A stretch of 64,000 nucleotides of DNA. Source: Dermatophagoides farinae. Its lineage: Eukaryota; Arthropoda; Arachnida; Sarcoptiformes; Pyroglyphidae. Within the stretch, counting starts at the first letter, position 1. Every line of letters starts with the position of its first letter. Positions 1 to 12,600 of this stretch are shown here, in pieces. The translations under genes were made by a program, and so were the position numbers. A model generated the notes under the pieces. The model was not told the DNA's origin, made no database searches, and was given only the letters and a program-made list of their open reading frames with translations. The stretch covers positions 7,462,001 through 7,526,000 of the forward strand of contig NC_134677.1 in the NCBI RefSeq assembly GCF_024713945.1, given 5' to 3'.

Positions 1-25
1 TTTTGTTCACTCTATTTCTTCATAG

Positions 26-1212
26 GCTTATGTATCGATATGCGATCTATTGGTCATATTTAGCCGTCATTTGGAACAGGAATCACCGGCTACCGCACAT
101 CTTGTATACAAACCGGATGTATTGCTTATCAAACAGCTTGAAAATTTCATTGCAACCAGAGTGTTTGTCGATAATGATGAAGGTAAAATTAATTATTTTT
201 TTCATAAAATTGATTAATAATTGATTGTTTTGAATATCCAAAAACAGAATCATCCTTGAATGCAAGAAAATCCAACATTGAAATTCTACATAAACGTCGT
301 CATTTTTTAGCAGGCTATTGTAAGCTAATCGTTTATAATGTTATACCGATTAAACATGCTGCCTGTGTAATTAAACATTATGTCAAGGTTAGTGGAAAAC
401 AAAACCAATGTGCTGATATGATTTAATTAATCCAATTGATTTTATCATAGTTTTACAATGATTATGGCGATATCATCAAACATACATTGGGAAAAATCCG
501 TGAGATTAATAAAGTTTTATGCGCAAAAACAATGGCTGCAGCATTAATATCCGTATTCATGGATCTCCGTAGCGAATGTTCAAACAATATCAATGCATTC
601 ACTAAACAAGATGAAAATTTTCAATCACTGAAAGAATTAGCTAAACGATTTGCTTTATCATTCGGTTTGGATAATATGAAAAATCGAGATGCTATTGCGG
701 CATTACATCGTGAAGGAATACATTTTACATTCAATACATTGGAAAATCCGGAAAATCCATTGGGACCACCACCGAATCTGCCATTCTTGGAGATAATCAT
801 TGAATTTTCCAATAAATTAATCAAGATTGATAAAAAGACAGTGTAAGTTTAGGATTTTTCAATTTTGGTTTGTTTGTTTGTTTCATTTTTTCCATCTCAT
901 TAGACTTTCCTATCTGGATCGTTATATAAAAACAGCATTGCCCGGTGTTCATAATGATGAATGGCAACCATTGATTAGTTATCGTGCTAGTTTACAACAC
1001 AATGAATTTGAGGTACCATTAAATCGACAACCAGGACGGCAATATAAACCGAAAAAACATGGCCGTGATGAAGATGGTAATTGAAGAGAAAAATTGCTTA
1101 ATTTGCAATTTATAATCATACTTTTTTCCCATTATCTTCATATTCAAATTATATAGGTGAAGAAATGGAAGGCGAAGATGACGAACAAGAGGATGTGGAA
1201 ATGGCTGAATAA
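26..1212 (+). CDS. STAG: Cohesin subunit SA (STAG/Scc3), 3' part
   Basis: Scc3/STAG binds the RAD21 kleisin and helps hold cohesin on chromatin in the nucleus. Five exons are read: 26..182, 248..387, 451..842, 904..1076, 1157..1212, all with GT-AG junctions and consistent phase; the gene continues off the left edge. The spliced product begins AYVSICDLLVIFSRHLEQE and carries family-diagnostic blocks: HKRRHFLAGYCKLIVYNV, YNDYGDIIKHTLGKIREI, LKELAKRFALSFGLD, PPPNLPFLE, EFSNKLIKIDKKTV, WQPLISYRASL. It ends in a short acidic tail (GEDDEQEDVEMAE). Vertebrate SA proteins carry a much longer C-terminal tail after the WLPLISYR-like block, so this protein is C-terminally compact. AATAAA lies at 1309..1314, about 100 bp past the stop. 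Confidence 0.95.
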
Positions 1213-1623
1213 AAATAATCAGCAGTAAAAATATATGATCAAGTTTTTTTTCAATTCATTATTTCATAATCATCATCATTAATCATTAAATTATATGGTT
1301 TATAGCAAAATAAACATTTTACATTCAGGTTCACAATTTTTAATTTGAATAATAATAAACGGTATTCGATATTCGATTCATCATCATTTTTGTGTTAGTC
1401 ACATTCATATTTATCTAAATAAAAATTTTTTTTTGCGTGTAAGATGTATCAACATGTTATGTAAAATTGGAATGATTTTGGTACCGTTTTTGTTGTTTTG
1501 TTTCATAAATAGATCATTGATTTTCATTATTGGCAACTTTGGTGGTGGTGGTGTGTATTATGGATGTTTTTATTTTTATTTTTTTTTTGGAAAAATTTCA
1601 TTTTATAACGTTGTTGTTGTTCA

Positions 1624-1951
<328 letters not shown>

Positions 1952-1982
1952 GAAAAGCACTACTTTTCAACTTGAATGAATA

Positions 1983-2242
1983 TGTTGTTCGTGTAGAGGC
2001 GCGATTGAATAAAAGAAGGGTGTGATGTAATCGCAAATTTTCAAAAGAAGAGAAAGTTGATCAACGCTTTAATAACAAAAATAAAATTACAACGCAAAAA
2101 AATAGAAATTTTTTGTCCGGTTTAAGTGGAAAAATCTCGATTACGAACTCAGCGTTACTTTTTATATCGTTTATATATAAACACCAGATCGATCGATAAA
2201 GAGACTGCCAACTCGACTGGTTCGTATTACGTCGACTCAACA
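1983..2242 (+). repeat. Possible solitary LTR, 260 bp
   Basis: The block begins TGTTG and ends CAACA, giving short terminal inverted repeats of LTR type. Internally it has a TATA-like TATATATAAACAC near 2173 followed by a CpG-richer stretch (GATCGATCGATAAAGAGACT), unlike the surrounding AT-rich DNA. The five flanking bases on each side (GAATA and ACTAT) do not match, so there is no target-site duplication. An alternative is an ordinary promoter. Confidence 0.2.
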
Positions 2243-2281
2243 ACTATTTATCAAAATTAACCTGATATATACATACATGTA

Positions 2282-2290
2282 GCGTCATCT
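2282..2290 (-). promoter_or_regulatory. AGATGACGC motif, STAG-calnexin intergenic
   Basis: Minus-strand AGATGACGC flanked by CC and TAC. One of four AGATGNCGC sites seen in gene-flanking DNA of this window. Function is unknown; it resembles the AGATGGCGC core reported for insulator/promoter proteins in arthropods. Confidence 0.25.
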
Positions 2291-3356
2291 GGTGTCGATA
2301 ATTTATGATTCAGTTTCTATTTTTATTCAATTTTTTTTTCTAATAATTACCGGCAATCGATAATTGGTTAATTGGATCTGATACTTAACCATGTGAATCA
2401 TCACAAGATTAATATAACTCTAGTAATGGTCTTGTGACAAATAAATTTTTTAGCAAAAATTTTTTAAATCTAATTTTACATGATAAAATATATTAAATTT
2501 GATTAAGATTCAAAATAAAAAAATTCAACTTTCCAAACTAATATAATAAAGAAATGTCATCTCTGTTTATATTGTTGTCATTCGATATATATATTATATG
2601 TTATATTTTGATAGGGCCTATTGCAATAAATTTTTTTCTGTTTTCTGCTTATGACACGCCATCATAATCACATCACACGATAAAAGCAAGCAGCCAATTT
2701 TTAGATACAGCAAATCATGATTTGATTTTTCGGCTACACACATTATACTATGTTGCTACTATGGTGGTTTCATTCATAAACATCGTTACCGATGATGATG
2801 ATAGAAAAATATACCGCTTCGCCTGGCTAAACAATTAATTCTAAAATGGAATGATGCACATTTGGTTGGGAGTGATATATTTGTTGTGTTTGTGCGTGTG
2901 TGTGTGTGTATATAATGGTAAACGGCATACGTTTTTTCTACAGAACAAACAAACAAACAAAAAAAATTCTCAATCATCATTTTCTGGTCATAGAATGTGA
3001 ATCCATGCCATCATCATTGCATACAAATGAAGCCGCTTTTTCCCGTTTTATGCTGTGTGAAAAAAAATCGCTTTTCCTATTGATGTGCGTGTTATGTGTG
3101 AATCATTGTATCGTTTTGAATATTCGATTTTTCGAATTAAAAAATAATCAAATCCATCCATTAAATCAAATTCGTTTGAAAGAATTATAAAGACAAAAAA
3201 TTCGCATACATTCAAATCATTTTCCTGTTTTTTAACAAGTTAATCCTAGTCATCGTTCTTAATTTTTTTTGTGTACAGTCAAAAGTTTTTAATTTTTATT
3301 CTGTTATTATTTAAAATTGTTTTAAATAAACATCAACACCAAATTATTTGTTCCAA

Positions 3357-5679
3357 ATGGGAAAAAAATACATTTCCTGTTTGATTCTATCATTACTATT
3401 AACAATTACATATCAGAATTTTTGTTATGGACAAGAACATGATGAAACGGTAACTTCAGATTCAGATGATGATGGATCATCTGAACAACAACAACATATT
3501 GATTATGTAACACCGCAAATTGATGAACAATACTTATATGAATCATTTGATGATGAACAAAAATTTCAATTACGTTGGCATAAATCGACTGCACATAAAG
3601 CCGATTCATCTGATCTTAAATATGATGGTGAATGGGGCCTAGTACAGACACAGGATCGTCTTAAAGGTAAATAATAATATTCAAAGTATTCTTATCGTAA
3701 TTTTGTTTCTTTTGCTGTTCGAAATCGATGCAAAATAAATAATTCAGATACAATGATTTAGTTTGTTGTCGTTTAACAACTAAAAATAGTGTCACATACA
3801 TAGACATTTTTTTGTTTTGATTTTTTGGCTGTGTTCCCGATATATGAAACAAATTCAAATTATTATGTACGATGTATTTTTTCTTTATAATAGATGATTT
3901 AGCCCTTATAACCAAAAGTAAGACCCGTCATCATGCATATGCGGCAAAATTGGATAAAATTTATAAATTCAACTCGAAACCATTCATTTTGCAATATGAG
4001 GTTTGTATTGAATTGCATTGAATTGAATTTTAGAAATGAATCGAAATTTGTCTACTAAGGCTCAATTCCGAAATGGACAAGAATGTGGTGGTGCCTATCT
4101 AAAACTATTGGCCGTACCATCAGGTGATCTACAGAATTTGAATGATAAATCCAAATATTCAATAATGTTTGGCCCGGATAAGTGTGGTAATGAGAATAAG
4201 TTGCATTTTATTTTCAACCATAAAAATCCCAAAAATGGTACTGTTACGGAGAAACATTGGACAAAAGCAAATAGTGTGACTAATTTGGATGAGGTTAGTT
4301 GAGTTTAATTAATGATTTTCAATTTTAAAATTATTCTTTTTTTTGTAGGTTTTCAAAGATAATCGTTGGCACCAATTTCGTTTAGAAATTTATCCGGATA
4401 ATACCTTTCAAGTTTCAGTTGATAAACATTATGCTCAAAAAGGTTCCTTACTTGAAGATTTTAAACCACCTGTAAATCCACCCAAAACTATTGATGATCC
4501 GAATGATTCGAAACCAGAAGATTGGGATGAACGTGAAAAAATTCCGGATCCAGATGCAGGTAAATGTTGTTTACTTTTATTATTGAATTTCTGATTATTT
4601 TTTTTTGTTTTAGTAAAACCTGATGATTGGGATGAAAGTCAACCAAGAAAAATTGCTGATCCAAATGCAGTCAAACCGGATAATTGGGATGAAAATGAAC
4701 CAGAAATGATAGCCGATCCTGATGCAAAAAAACCTGATGATTGGGATCAAGAAATGGATGGTGATTGGGAAGCACCATTAATACCGAATCCAAAATGTTC
4801 ATCATTAGCCGGTTGTGGTAAATGGTCAGCACCATTAATTGATAATCCTAAATATAAAGGCAAGTGGAAGGCACCATTGATTGCCAATCCTGCCTATAAA
4901 GGAAAATGGGTGCCTAGAAAAATACCAAATCCAGATTTCTATGAAGATCTTAATCCATTCAAAACAATGGCTCCTATCGATGCTGGTAATTATTACATTT
5001 GGAGAATATTGAAGGTGAAGTTTTTCTAAAAAAATTTTCGTTTTTTATAGTTGCATTTGAATTATGGACAATTTCGGATAATATTGCCTTCGATAATATA
5101 TTAGTAACCGATGATTTAGACACAACCAACTATGTATCATCATTAACGTATCAGATTAAAAAAGAGATTAGCGATGAAGCAACCGATAATCTGGTGGTAA
5201 AAGCAATGAAATATGCCAATAAAAATCCATGGATGTGGGCTGTTTATCTATTTGTCATTGGTATACCCTTGGTATTATTCATTGCATTCTGTTGTGTGTC
5301 ACCTGTGAAAAAACCCTCAGATACCCCAGCTTCTAGCCAACAAGATTATGATCCAGCATATAGTAAAAAAACTGATCATCCACAACCGGATTATATACCA
5401 CCACCAGAAGATGAGGTAAGATGGTAAATTTTTAATATTTTATTTGAAAAATAATTTTCAAAATCCTGACTATAGCCTGAACAACAAGCTACAACTTCGA
5501 TCAATAAAATAGATGAAGAAGAAGAAGAAGAAGAATTGGAAGAAGATGATGTTGAGGAACAAAAACAAGATGAAGAGGAAGAAGAAATTGAAGAAGATGA
5601 GGAAGAAGATGAACCAGAACCGGAGCCTGAAATCAAATTACGTTCATCACCACGACAACGACGACCACGTAAAGAATGA
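3357..5679 (+). CDS. CNX: Calnexin, ER lectin chaperone
   Basis: Calnexin is a type I ER membrane chaperone that holds monoglucosylated glycoproteins for folding. Exons: 3357..3666, 3894..4000, 4060..4293, 4349..4559, 4614..4985, 5051..5415, 5476..5679; 600 aa in frame. The start is ATG 3357 ([20 protein letters not shown], a signal peptide). The lectin domain has [13 protein letters not shown] and MFGPDKCG. The P-domain (about 265-400) has proline repeats of type [24 protein letters not shown] and [12 protein letters not shown], then GKWxAPLIxNPxYKGKW repeats. A membrane helix lies at about 470-493 ([20 protein letters not shown]). The cytosolic tail is highly Glu-rich and ends RRPRKE. A stronger-looking acceptor at 4033 would give an immediate stop, so AG 4058-4059 is used here; it restores the family alignment. 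Confidence 0.96.
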
Positions 5680-6041
5680 ATGTTGAGTGTGTTGAATAGC
5701 AGCAACAGGAAAAGAGAAGGAGATGGAATAAAGAATAAAACCATTTTTCACACCCATAAAACAATAACAACAGTGAGTGATTCTCGAATTATTATTTCAT
5801 CTCATTCACTTGGTGTCACACTTTATACAAACATCATTTTTCATATATATTTCAGTGACTTGATCTTTTTTTCCGTTTTATTTTATCATCTCTCTTTCTC
5901 AGTCTTTGTCTTCGAATATTACTCTTTTAGTATTTTACAATAAAAAATAAAATTTTTTAATGATGATTATGATGATGATGATTGATTGTGAAATGAAACC
6001 AATTTCAAATGATGATTGATTGTTGATATTCATAGCTTGAT
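5680..6041. other. Calnexin 3' UTR and intergenic DNA
   Basis: Begins with a calnexin 3' UTR carrying AATAAA at 5727..5732 and 5734..5739, with another AATAAA run near 5940. The remainder is (GAT)n-like DNA up to the stop of the convergent small gene. No further gene is seen. Confidence 0.6.
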
Positions 6042-6423
6042 TTACCATCCTTGTGTCTGAAAATTTCGATTGACATTACGTTTAGATCCGAATAATTTAC
6101 GTCGATATAATTCAATGATTGGCCATAATTTTTCAATTTCTTTCTGATTCGCCATTCGTATCATGTTATGATTGTTATTTTGATTTGATTGGTCATTTGT
6201 TTGGATATGTGATGCTAGTTGTGATAATGATAACCTTAAAATCAATTGCAAATTAATTGTTTGAATTTTTCAAGTTTACAAAAAAAAATTAACAAATTTT
6301 ATACCTTTTCATGCATTCATCTTCATTATCATTGTTGCCATTATTCATACAATCAAGTTGTTCACTATAATGGCCAATGGCCAATAGATTCAAAACGATA
6401 AACAGCAATTTTGTTCGAAACAT
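6042..6423 (-). CDS. Small secreted protein, possible peptide precursor
   Basis: Two exons, 6305..6423 and 6042..6234 (minus), with a canonical GT-AG intron splitting an Arg codon; 103 aa. The N-terminus MFRTKLLFIVLNLLAIGHYS is a clear signal peptide. The remainder is hydrophilic and contains two cysteines (DCMNN and DECMKR, about 25 and 37), a Lys-Arg at 39-40, an Asn-rich linker, then EIEKLWPIIELYRRKLFGSK with basic sites at 84-86 and 91-92, ending FQTQGW. This organisation (signal, linker, dibasic sites, short C-terminal segment) fits a neuropeptide or hormone precursor. I recognise no peptide family and see no amidation Gly before the basic sites. Its promoter is TATA-containing. It lies between convergent calnexin and divergent alpha2-delta. 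Confidence 0.65.
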
Positions 6424-6494
6424 AATTCGTTTATATGGTCGTGTAATCACAATTGTTAATCGACAATAGACAAAATGAACATCAATTAGTCGTC

Positions 6495-6502
6495 TATTTA
6501 TA
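6495..6502 (-). promoter_or_regulatory. TATA box of the small secreted protein gene
   Basis: Minus-strand TATAAATA in the context GGTATAAATAGACG, 72-79 bp upstream of the ATG at 6423. The spacing predicts a transcription start around 6460-6470 and a short 5' UTR. Few other genes in the window show so clean a TATA box. Confidence 0.55.
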
Positions 6503-7285
6503 CCTTTTGTGTGCGTTTCGATGTTTGTTTCGACAACGGAAGTTTAGTTTGTCAATGTCAAATTTTATTTCCAACAATATTTTTCAATGTTTATTTTAGC
6601 ATCGTATGCATCAACAATAAAATCTATTCTTAGATTACCGTTAGATAATGTATGTTGTTTTTGCAACATTGATCTTGATGGCAATAAACCAATATTCGAT
6701 ATTCGATTCGATTAATAATGTAAAAACTCATCATTTAAACATATTATGTAAACAATTTGTTGATACTATCTCATTATTTTATAAGAAATGATGAACAGAT
6801 GTCCAATTTATGGTCAGAGAATAAAACGCCGCCGTTTTCGTTTTCGTTTTCGTTTTTGTTTCTTTTTCGTCGTCTGGGCTGACAATTCAAGCCTGTTTGT
6901 TGATGGCTATATAATACGATATTCGAATATTGAACCATTCTTTGGATCGTTCTACAATGATTGCGCAGAACCCGATCGAGTTCATTTCGTCGAGAGAACA
7001 TTATTATTATATATCGCCCGACCGAGAGAATCAATCAACCATTCGAAAATCTCAAGAAAATAATAGAATGAATGAATAACTTCGAACACATCGAGCCAAC
7101 TGAAATATTTGTCAATTATAAACCATGAAATTGTCTATCCATCAATGTCAATAAAAAAAACAAACAAATGGATCCCGATCACTTTCATCACTAATTGCCA
7201 TCATATGTTGTTATCAAATCATTTGAATTATTGATCAAATTGCAAGCTTCCAAACAAATAAAATCAAATAATCGTCTATACAAAA
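6503..7285. other. Divergent 5' region (secreted protein / alpha2-delta)
   Basis: Shared upstream DNA of two divergent genes. Frames on both strands at about 6774-7063 overlap a (TTTTCG)n-like tract at 6834-6856 and look non-coding. The last 100-200 bp are presumably the alpha2-delta 5' UTR. Confidence 0.5.
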
Positions 7286-10200
7286 ATGCGAATATTACAA
7301 TGCCAGCTTCGGGGAAATTTACTTTTCCTATTATTCCTGTCCATCTCGGTTTTAATTCCAATCATCCGATGCTATGAAAAAACGTAACTATCATTGTCAT
7401 TGTTTTCGCAAATGAGTTTTTTTTGTGTTTAATTTTTTTTACAACAGCATCCAAGATATTGCCAAAAAATTTGGACTCCAAATGCTTAACATTGGCTATG
7501 AGAAAACTTGTTTCTCCAAAATAAGCGAGGTATTGTGTTTATCAGTATTTTTTTTTTGTATTTTTATTTATATGAAAAACCAACAGAATTTCCAGAAACA
7601 TCGTTCCGAAGTTAAACAGATTGATGCATCCAAATTAATGAATGATATGCGACAAGAATTAATCAATATGTTCAGTTTGAAACAAGAAGCAGCCGAACGT
7701 ATTGCAATTGAGACGGAAAAATTGGCCGAAAAATATGCCTATCGTAAGAAATTTATTTTAAATGATTCGTGTTTCTATAATCAATTTTTCTGGCTGATTA
7801 TCTAGAGAAAAATGGCGACACTGTTGTTAATTATTATAATGTTAAACGAATCTATGATGATCGTTATGGTGAACCAAATGTACCAGATCTATACAATTAT
7901 CAATCACTAGCCTTAAGTCATCATCCTAATTTTGAAGATTCAAAAGTCAATCTTCAACATAGCGCCATTCATGTGCCTATAAATGTTTATGAAGTAAGTC
8001 AAGTCAAGTCTTTTGTCGTTTCCTATTCAATCAAATTTGAAAATTCAAATTCATTAGCAAGCTTCCGATATACAAAACGATATACAATGGACCGAAACAT
8101 TGGCAGAAACTTTTATCAATAATCTTGCTTATGATTCATCACTTTCATGGCAGTTTTTCTGCTCAAGCAAAGGATTTCTACGTGAATATCCGGGTAATAA
8201 CAATGGATATGACTTTAATTTCACTCATTTTAATTTCATCATTAAGCATTTCAATGGAAACTTGCCGGTGATTCGACAACGAAAACACCCGACCTCTATG
8301 ATTGTCGTATGCGACAATGGTATATACAAGCTGCAGCATCACCAAAAGATATTGTGATTCTATTAGACACTAGTGGATCGATGACTGGTCTACGAAAAAA
8401 TATTGCACAAAATGTTGTATTCAATATTCTCGACACACTTACCGAAGATGATTTTGTCCAGGTTTTAAAGGTGTGTTTGGTTTATAATAGAAATTTTACA
8501 ATTTTAAATTTCATCTCATCATACATACATACATTATAGTTCACAAACGAAATAAAATATGTCAACAAATGTTTTGATCGAATGGTTCAGGCTACCAAAC
8601 GAAATATTCGGGTAAGCAAGAAAAAAATATGGATTCAAACATTTGAATGCAACTTTTCTCTAAACAAGGCAATTAAAAATCAATTGGAAGGTTTCAAAAC
8701 TTCCGATATAGCCAATTTTACATTGGGTTTCATTGAAGCCTTTAAAGTGCTTAATAATGTAAGATTTTTATGTGGAAATTTCTTTTTTCAATCTAATAAT
8801 TTTTCTGTTTTTTTTACAAAGTTTGAAAAACAAAAGAAAGGTGCTCAATGTAATCAGGCCGTTATGTTGATAACGGATGGTGCACCAGAAACATATGAAC
8901 ATATTTTCCTCAAATACAACCATAATGCTAAAATTCGTGTATTCACCTATGTGATTGGCCGTGAAGTTACACAGATACAGGAAGTATATTGGATGGCCTG
9001 TAATAATCGTGGATTTTATGCTCAAGTCGCAAATCTAGCCGAAGTTAGGGAACAGGTTCAACAATATATACCGGTCATGAGTCGACCATTAGTATTATCA
9101 GCTCAACGATTTTTTACATGGACACCCGTTTATGCACCAGTTTCGGTAATTAATCAATAAGAAAAATTCAAATTCAAATAAAAATTAAATTTGATTTTCT
9201 CTACATTACAGGAAATTCAATTAACCGATTGGATATGGGAAGAACGAGGTAACTTTGAAAATGCGAAGTTAGTTTTTTCAATAATTAATTTTTCCACACA
9301 CACACACAAACACAGTAAAAGCAGTGAAAATGAAATTCCTCAAACAAATGCAACAACAACCGATACCGATACTTGAAGAAGAAGATGATGAAGAGAAAAA
9401 AGTGAATGAAACTTATGTTACCGAAGTGATTGTCGATGAAGATCTTCCGTTATCAGCGGCAGCAGCATCACATTTACAGCAAACAGCTAATAGCATCATG
9501 AATAATGTTGATATTCTTCGCCAAAGACGTTCGAATATTGAACATGAAATGGCAAAATTACCTGAAAGAAAAAAGGTTTATTGTTGATTGGTTTGATTGT
9601 ATAATTGAATTTCATTAATGTAAATTTTATAGAAAATACCATTACGAGTAACATTATCGACACCTGTTTTCAATCATCGTAAATATATAGTAAGTTTGGT
9701 GTATGTTTTTCTCTTCAATATTGCTCATTATTTATTATTCCATTAGAATATTACACGAAAAATTTTGGTCAAAAATGTGTACAAAGATTCTGATCCTGAA
9801 TCGGTATTTAATCTTGATGCATTTTTTTGATATAAATTTCTATAATCTATTCGGTTAGATACGAATCGCTCAATTACATGGCGTAGCCGGTATCGATGTT
9901 CCCATACGTGAAATTGAAAAAGCTGCTTCTTCTTATCAGGTATTTGGATTTTTTTTTCTCTTGTTGATTAAAAAAATTTCTTTTGTAAAAAGTTAGGAGT
10001 AAATGGATATTCTTTTATGCTGACCAACAATGGTAAAGTGCTTTATCATCCTGATTTCCGACCAATCGTATGTGATTTTACAAGACCACCATGTTTAATA
10101 CTAATATATTTAATATTTCACAGTTCCAAGACATGCTGAAACCATATTATACATCAATTGATTTAAACGAAGTGGAAATTTCCAATGAAACATTCAAATC

Positions 10201-12418
10201 ACGAGTAATAATACAATATTATGATTTTCACAAGCTTATCATTATTTATTTCGAATATTTATCATAGTGGGTGGATCCGATCATAAATACTGTCCGCAAT
10301 GAAATGATTGATGAAAAGATAGGCCATCAAAAAATATTCATCAAAACACATCTGGATTTTATGGTGAGATTCGCTTATTTTTTGAATATAATTGATGTTT
10401 TTTTTTGTATTACAGAAACGACCAGTTTTCAAGTTGCAACATTATTTCTATGGAAAAATCGATAATACACCATTTAGTTTTGCAATTGTTTTGCCAGAAC
10501 CATATGGCTCTTATCGATTTAAAGGTCAAGTGGATTTGAAAAGTGAATCAAAACGAGAAAATTTCACACGATTTTTTGAGGGAAATAATTGGCGTATTCA
10601 TCCGGATTGGATTTATTGCGAAAGTCCTCATAAATTATCCGGAATTGTGCCTAGAACACCGGAAGATGCTATACTACAATTTCTCAATTATGATTTGGCC
10701 ACTAATTCGTTCGTATGGAAAACATCGATGCCAATACCACGACGTTATGATAATGTTACATGTGAGGCATCTATTTTAAATCGATTAACTAAGGTCTAGA
10801 ATTTCTTATTTCTAGGTGACAAGGATCTTATTCAAAGTTTAATATTCGATGCAAAAATGACACATACATTCGAAGAATGTAGTAAATTCAGCCTTCAATT
10901 CAATCAACAAGAGTAAGTATAAATCTGAAAAGATGCTTGATTTGTGATTGGTGATGGTCAATACTATTTTTGTTTCAGTCAAAAAACCATCGATATTGCC
11001 AGTGCATTCGTATCGACAAGAAGTGGAATGACAAGATTCAAAACAGTCGATGACAATGATATTGATAATAAGACAGATAATGATTTATTCTCACGATCAA
11101 TCGATGAAGTTTATTATCGTAGAGCGGTCGATTTCTATTATAATGATAGTAAAGCATTCGTATATTCGATACCGTTTGAAGCCGGCTATAAAGAGCCGAA
11201 TTTTCTTGTTACTTCCAGTCATGCTATATTCGTTGGTAGCGGAAAAATGAGTGCACCAGGTATGATTTTTTTTTCTGTTCAAATCGAACATTAAATAATT
11301 CTGGTTTTTAATTTTCGAAACAGTGGCTGTTGTCGGTGTCCAATATAATTATTCATCATTTTATTCAACATTTTTCAAAATTGCCGATCATTATAAATTG
11401 AATTGTCTTTCGGATGAAATCAATTGTTTTGTATTGGATAATAATGGCTTTGTTATTGTCAGTGACATTTATCAACATGCTGGCCTTTTCCTGGGTGAAA
11501 TCAATGATGATCTGTTTGAGAATATGGTTCATGAACAAATCTATCGTCGAACTAAACTATATGATTATCAAGCAATCTGTATTCGGATAACACCGTTTTG
11601 GACATCGGCTTCAAATTGGCTACAAACACCGTGGAATCATGCTAAACAAATTTTTTCGTGGCTTGCAACAAACATCATTACTTATTTAACATTATTATTC
11701 AACAATTATTCATTGGCTCTAAATGACGACATGGCCATGAGTATGGAGGAAACGGATTATGAAAGTAAGCCTAAATCTGATTACGATGAATTCAGTATCA
11801 TAATTTATTTATTTCTGATTTCTGATTTGCTCAACATACAGCCGATTCATTCGACATAAAATTCAACAAAAGTAATCCAAAACCATGCGATAAAGAATTC
11901 AATCTATATGAATTGATTAGCTTTAGTAATCAAACACGTAAATATTCCTATACATGTGAACCCGGTATCTGTACAAGGTAATTAGTGTATGATTCATCAT
12001 TCATCGAATGATTATTATTAATGATGATTTTTTTTCATATATTCTATAAATAGGACATATTATGTGCAAAATATTCCACATTCAAATCTTATCCTATTGG
12101 TACTATTAAAAACATGTCATTGTTTTGAAAATTCAGCCCGTTTTGAACCGAAAGAATGTGAATTAACAGAAGATGAAGCATGTGAAATGTCACGTGCGGA
12201 AAAGTTTCGTAAAGGTCCAGATGTATGTCACAAAGAACATGAACAGGTATGATCAAATGTTTGCCTCTTTTTTTTCACTGTTATCATTTTATTAATAGGA
12301 AGAAGAAATCAAATATTGTGGCAAAGCAATAATGCTACAGCAATCATTCCCATTGATTTTATTGTTGGTTTCCGCACTACTTTACACACATTTAATATGG
12401 CAAGAATTGTTGTTTTGA
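7286..12418 (+). CDS. Voltage-gated calcium channel alpha2-delta subunit
   Basis: Extracellular, membrane-anchored auxiliary subunit that promotes trafficking and gating of Cav channels at synapses and muscle. 24 exons in frame, 1242 aa: 7286..7383, 7448..7529, 7587..7743, 7806..7993, 8058..8193, 8247..8470, 8540..8611, 8669..8758, 8822..9145, 9212..9248, 9316..9575, 9633..9689, 9747..9803, 9859..9939, 9993..10067, 10124..10204, 10268..10363, 10416..10761, 10816..10912, 10979..11259, 11324..11764, 11842..11977, 12054..12246, 12299..12418. There is a signal peptide at the start, then a VWA_N segment ([12 protein letters not shown]), then a VWA domain with intact MIDAS (DTSGSM at 261-266, ITDG at 366-369). 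Cache-like segments follow ([17 protein letters not shown]) and a Cys-rich delta part. A hydrophobic C-tail suits a GPI anchor. [15 protein letters not shown] and [13 protein letters not shown] resemble vertebrate alpha2-delta-3. Confidence 0.95.
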
Positions 12419-12600
12419 TCATCATCACTTGTATTTATTTTGATTTAATTCAGGTGTGATTTTTTTTGTCTTAATTGTGTGATTTATTAATAATTATAAT
12501 GATAATTAATATATATTAAAATATACAATTTATTTCTCGCGTCTTTCGTCAAGATGTGTTGGTAAATGATAAAGATAAGACATCGTGTTTTTATCGTGTT

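Noticed and set aside
6774-7063. Open frames on both strands upstream of alpha2-delta
   Set aside because: Overlapping frames on opposite strands, a (TTTTCG)n core and no family signature.
10762-10815. Reading through to LNRLTKV then stop in alpha2-delta, with a donor at 10797
   Set aside because: That would leave a 20-odd-nt intron. The donor at 10762 gives a 54-bp intron and restores the conserved CDKDLIQ block.
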